Origin: Clostridia bacterium
GTDB lineage: Bacteria; Bacillota; Clostridia; Christensenellales; RUG350
DNA length: 33,533 nt
Assembly (NCBI GenBank): GCA_017631635.1
Contig: JAGBSX010000020.1
Coordinates: 1-33,533 of the forward strand
Reading direction: 5' to 3'
Shown: positions 32,679 to 33,533 of the stretch, one piece after another
Numbering within the stretch: the stretch's first letter is position 1
How the letters are laid out: the number at the start of each line of letters is the position of its first letter
Translations under genes and position numbers: made by a program
The notes under the pieces: model-generated
Seen by the model: the letters and a program-made list of their open reading frames with translations, nothing else
What the model was told of the DNA's origin: nothing
The model's database searches: none

Positions 32679-33425
32679 TTAGTACTTAACTACCATAGAG
32701 AAATCTACAGCCTTCAAAGATGCACCACCGATAAGTCCACCGTCTATCTCTGGTTGAGCCATTAGGTCGTGAGCGTTCTTTGGATTCATAGAACCACCGT
32801 ATTGAATACGAATCTTCTCTGAGCAAGCAGGACAGAATACCTTGGCTAGGGTGTCTCTGATTACCTTGATAGTAGCATTAGCATCATCAGCAGTAGCAGT
32901 ACGACCTGTGCCGATAGCCCATACTGGCTCGTAAGCAACTACGATATCATCTATCTTGTCGCTAGATACGTCCTTGAATGCTGCTATAGTCTGGGTGGTG
33001 ACTACATCCTCAGTCTTGCCTGCCTCTTTCTCCTCTAGAGTCTCTCCTACGCAAACGATTACCTTGAGTCCAGCATTTAGAGCAGCGATTACTCTCTTGT
33101 TGACAGTCTCGTCTGTCTCGCCAAAGTATTGTCTACGCTCGCTGTGTCCGATAATGACGTACTTGACGCCTATCTCGGTGAGCATAGATGCTGATATCTC
33201 TCCAGTAAAAGCACCGCTCTCTGCCCAATGCACGTTCTCTGCACCGACGGATATATTAGTACCCTTGGTGAGTTCTACTGCTGTGTATAGGTCGGTATAA
33301 GGAGTACAAATGACTACCTCTGCCTCTGCGTCCTTGACTAGTGGGATTAGTTCGCTAACCAAAGCCTTGGTCTCAGCGATATTTTTATTCATCTTCCAGT
33401 TTCCTGCGATAATAGGTCTTCTCAT
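32679..33425 (-). CDS. tpiA: Triosephosphate isomerase
   Basis: A 248-residue TIM. Catalytic residues are in AGNWKMNK (Lys), IIGHSERR (His) and AYEPVWAIGTG (Glu), and the phosphate loop is YGGSMNPKNA, with Met where Val is usual. The start at 33425 (MRRPIIAGNWK) follows GGAGA; a longer upstream reading would overlap pgk and is rejected. Gap to pgk is 19 bases. Confidence 0.96.
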   Translation of the reverse strand: MRRPIIAGNWKMNKNIAETKALVSELIPLVKDAEAEVVICTPYTDLYTAVELTKGTNISVGAENVHWAESGAFTGEISASMLTEIGVKYVIIGHSERRQYFGETDETVNKRVIAALNAGLKVIVCVGETLEEKEAGKTEDVVTTQTIAAFKDVSSDKIDDIVVAYEPVWAIGTGRTATADDANATIKVIRDTLAKVFCPACSEKIRIQYGGSMNPKNAHDLMAQPEIDGGLIGGASLKAVDFSMVVKY

Positions 33426-33444
33426 AATAGTATTCTCCAAAAAA

Positions 33445-33533
33445 TTAGTCTTTGTCATTGAGACAAGCGATACCAGGTAGTACCTTGCCCTCAAATAGTT
33501 CGAGTGATGCACCACCACCAGTAGAGATGTGGC
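33445..33533 (-). CDS. pgk: Phosphoglycerate kinase, C-terminal end (cut by window edge)
   Basis: The last 28 residues are visible: HISTGGGASLE, a short linker, then LPGIACLNDKD and a TAA stop at 33445-33447. HISTGGGASLE is the conserved nucleotide-binding end of PGK. Its position before tpiA and gpmI gives the common Firmicutes order pgk-tpiA-gpmI. Confidence 0.93.
   Translation of the reverse strand, partial: HISTGGGASLELFEGKVLPGIACLNDKD

Noticed and set aside
33426..33518. N-terminal extension of tpiA
   Set aside because: The extra 31 codons overlap the 3' end of pgk, and a good ribosome binding site precedes the conserved MRRPIIAGNWK start.

Overview
The window reads as a chromosomal segment of an anaerobic, Gram-positive-type bacterium (Clostridia-like, probably an uncultured lineage). 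The main reasons are the ferredoxin- and NADH-linked fermentative enzymes, a Rex redox regulator, E. coli-type PNP beside a Gram-positive-type pyrimidine nucleoside phosphorylase, strong AGGAGG-type ribosome binding sites, and sigma-A-like promoters (TTGACA/TATAAT variants with 17-18 bp spacing). Most genes lie on the minus strand. Only thioredoxin and a three-gene membrane/peptidase cluster are on the plus strand. Codon use is marked: ATA and CTA are frequent for Ile and Leu, and CTAG tetranucleotides look abundant. I saw no tRNA, rRNA, CRISPR, prophage or insertion sequence.

Layout from left to right: the start of a GIY-YIG nuclease gene (cut by the window edge); an array of REP-like palindromes (113-340); trmB; an intergenic stretch rich in hairpins; a fused ABC ATPase/permease; a large minus-strand redox operon (4064-15832); a second minus-strand operon for arylpyruvate/2-oxoacid oxidation (16106-21839); thioredoxin; a 300-base array of short hairpins; a BspA-type LRR protein and a short-chain dehydrogenase; the plus-strand set DUF5058-like protein / second membrane protein / M20 peptidase; a deo-type nucleoside salvage operon (deoC-deoD-cdd-pdp); and a glycolytic operon (pgk-tpiA-gpmI).

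The redox operon is the central feature. In transcription order it encodes Rex, an LDH-lineage dehydrogenase with a malate-type specificity arginine, class II fumarase, HdrB-HdrC-HdrA, a four-subunit FlxDCBA-type NADH module, and a soluble two-subunit fumarate reductase. Read as a pathway this is oxaloacetate -> malate -> fumarate -> succinate. The last step is plausibly fed by an NADH-oxidising, HdrA-type flavin-bifurcating complex that would also reduce ferredoxin. The neighbouring operon (acyl-CoA synthetase, IorAB, PaaK, ACT protein) makes reduced ferredoxin and acyl/aryl-CoA from 2-oxoacids. The two operons therefore look like the oxidative and reductive sides of an amino-acid-type fermentation. 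The linkage of Hdr-Flx to fumarate reduction is inferred from gene order and motifs.

The most unusual non-coding element is the hairpin array at 22481-22803. It holds about a dozen different short stem-loops, many with G-N-N-A tetraloops on the plus strand, often separated by ATATAACT/ATATCAC spacers, and ends in a U-tract. A second repeat class (113-340) sits directly upstream of the GIY-YIG gene.
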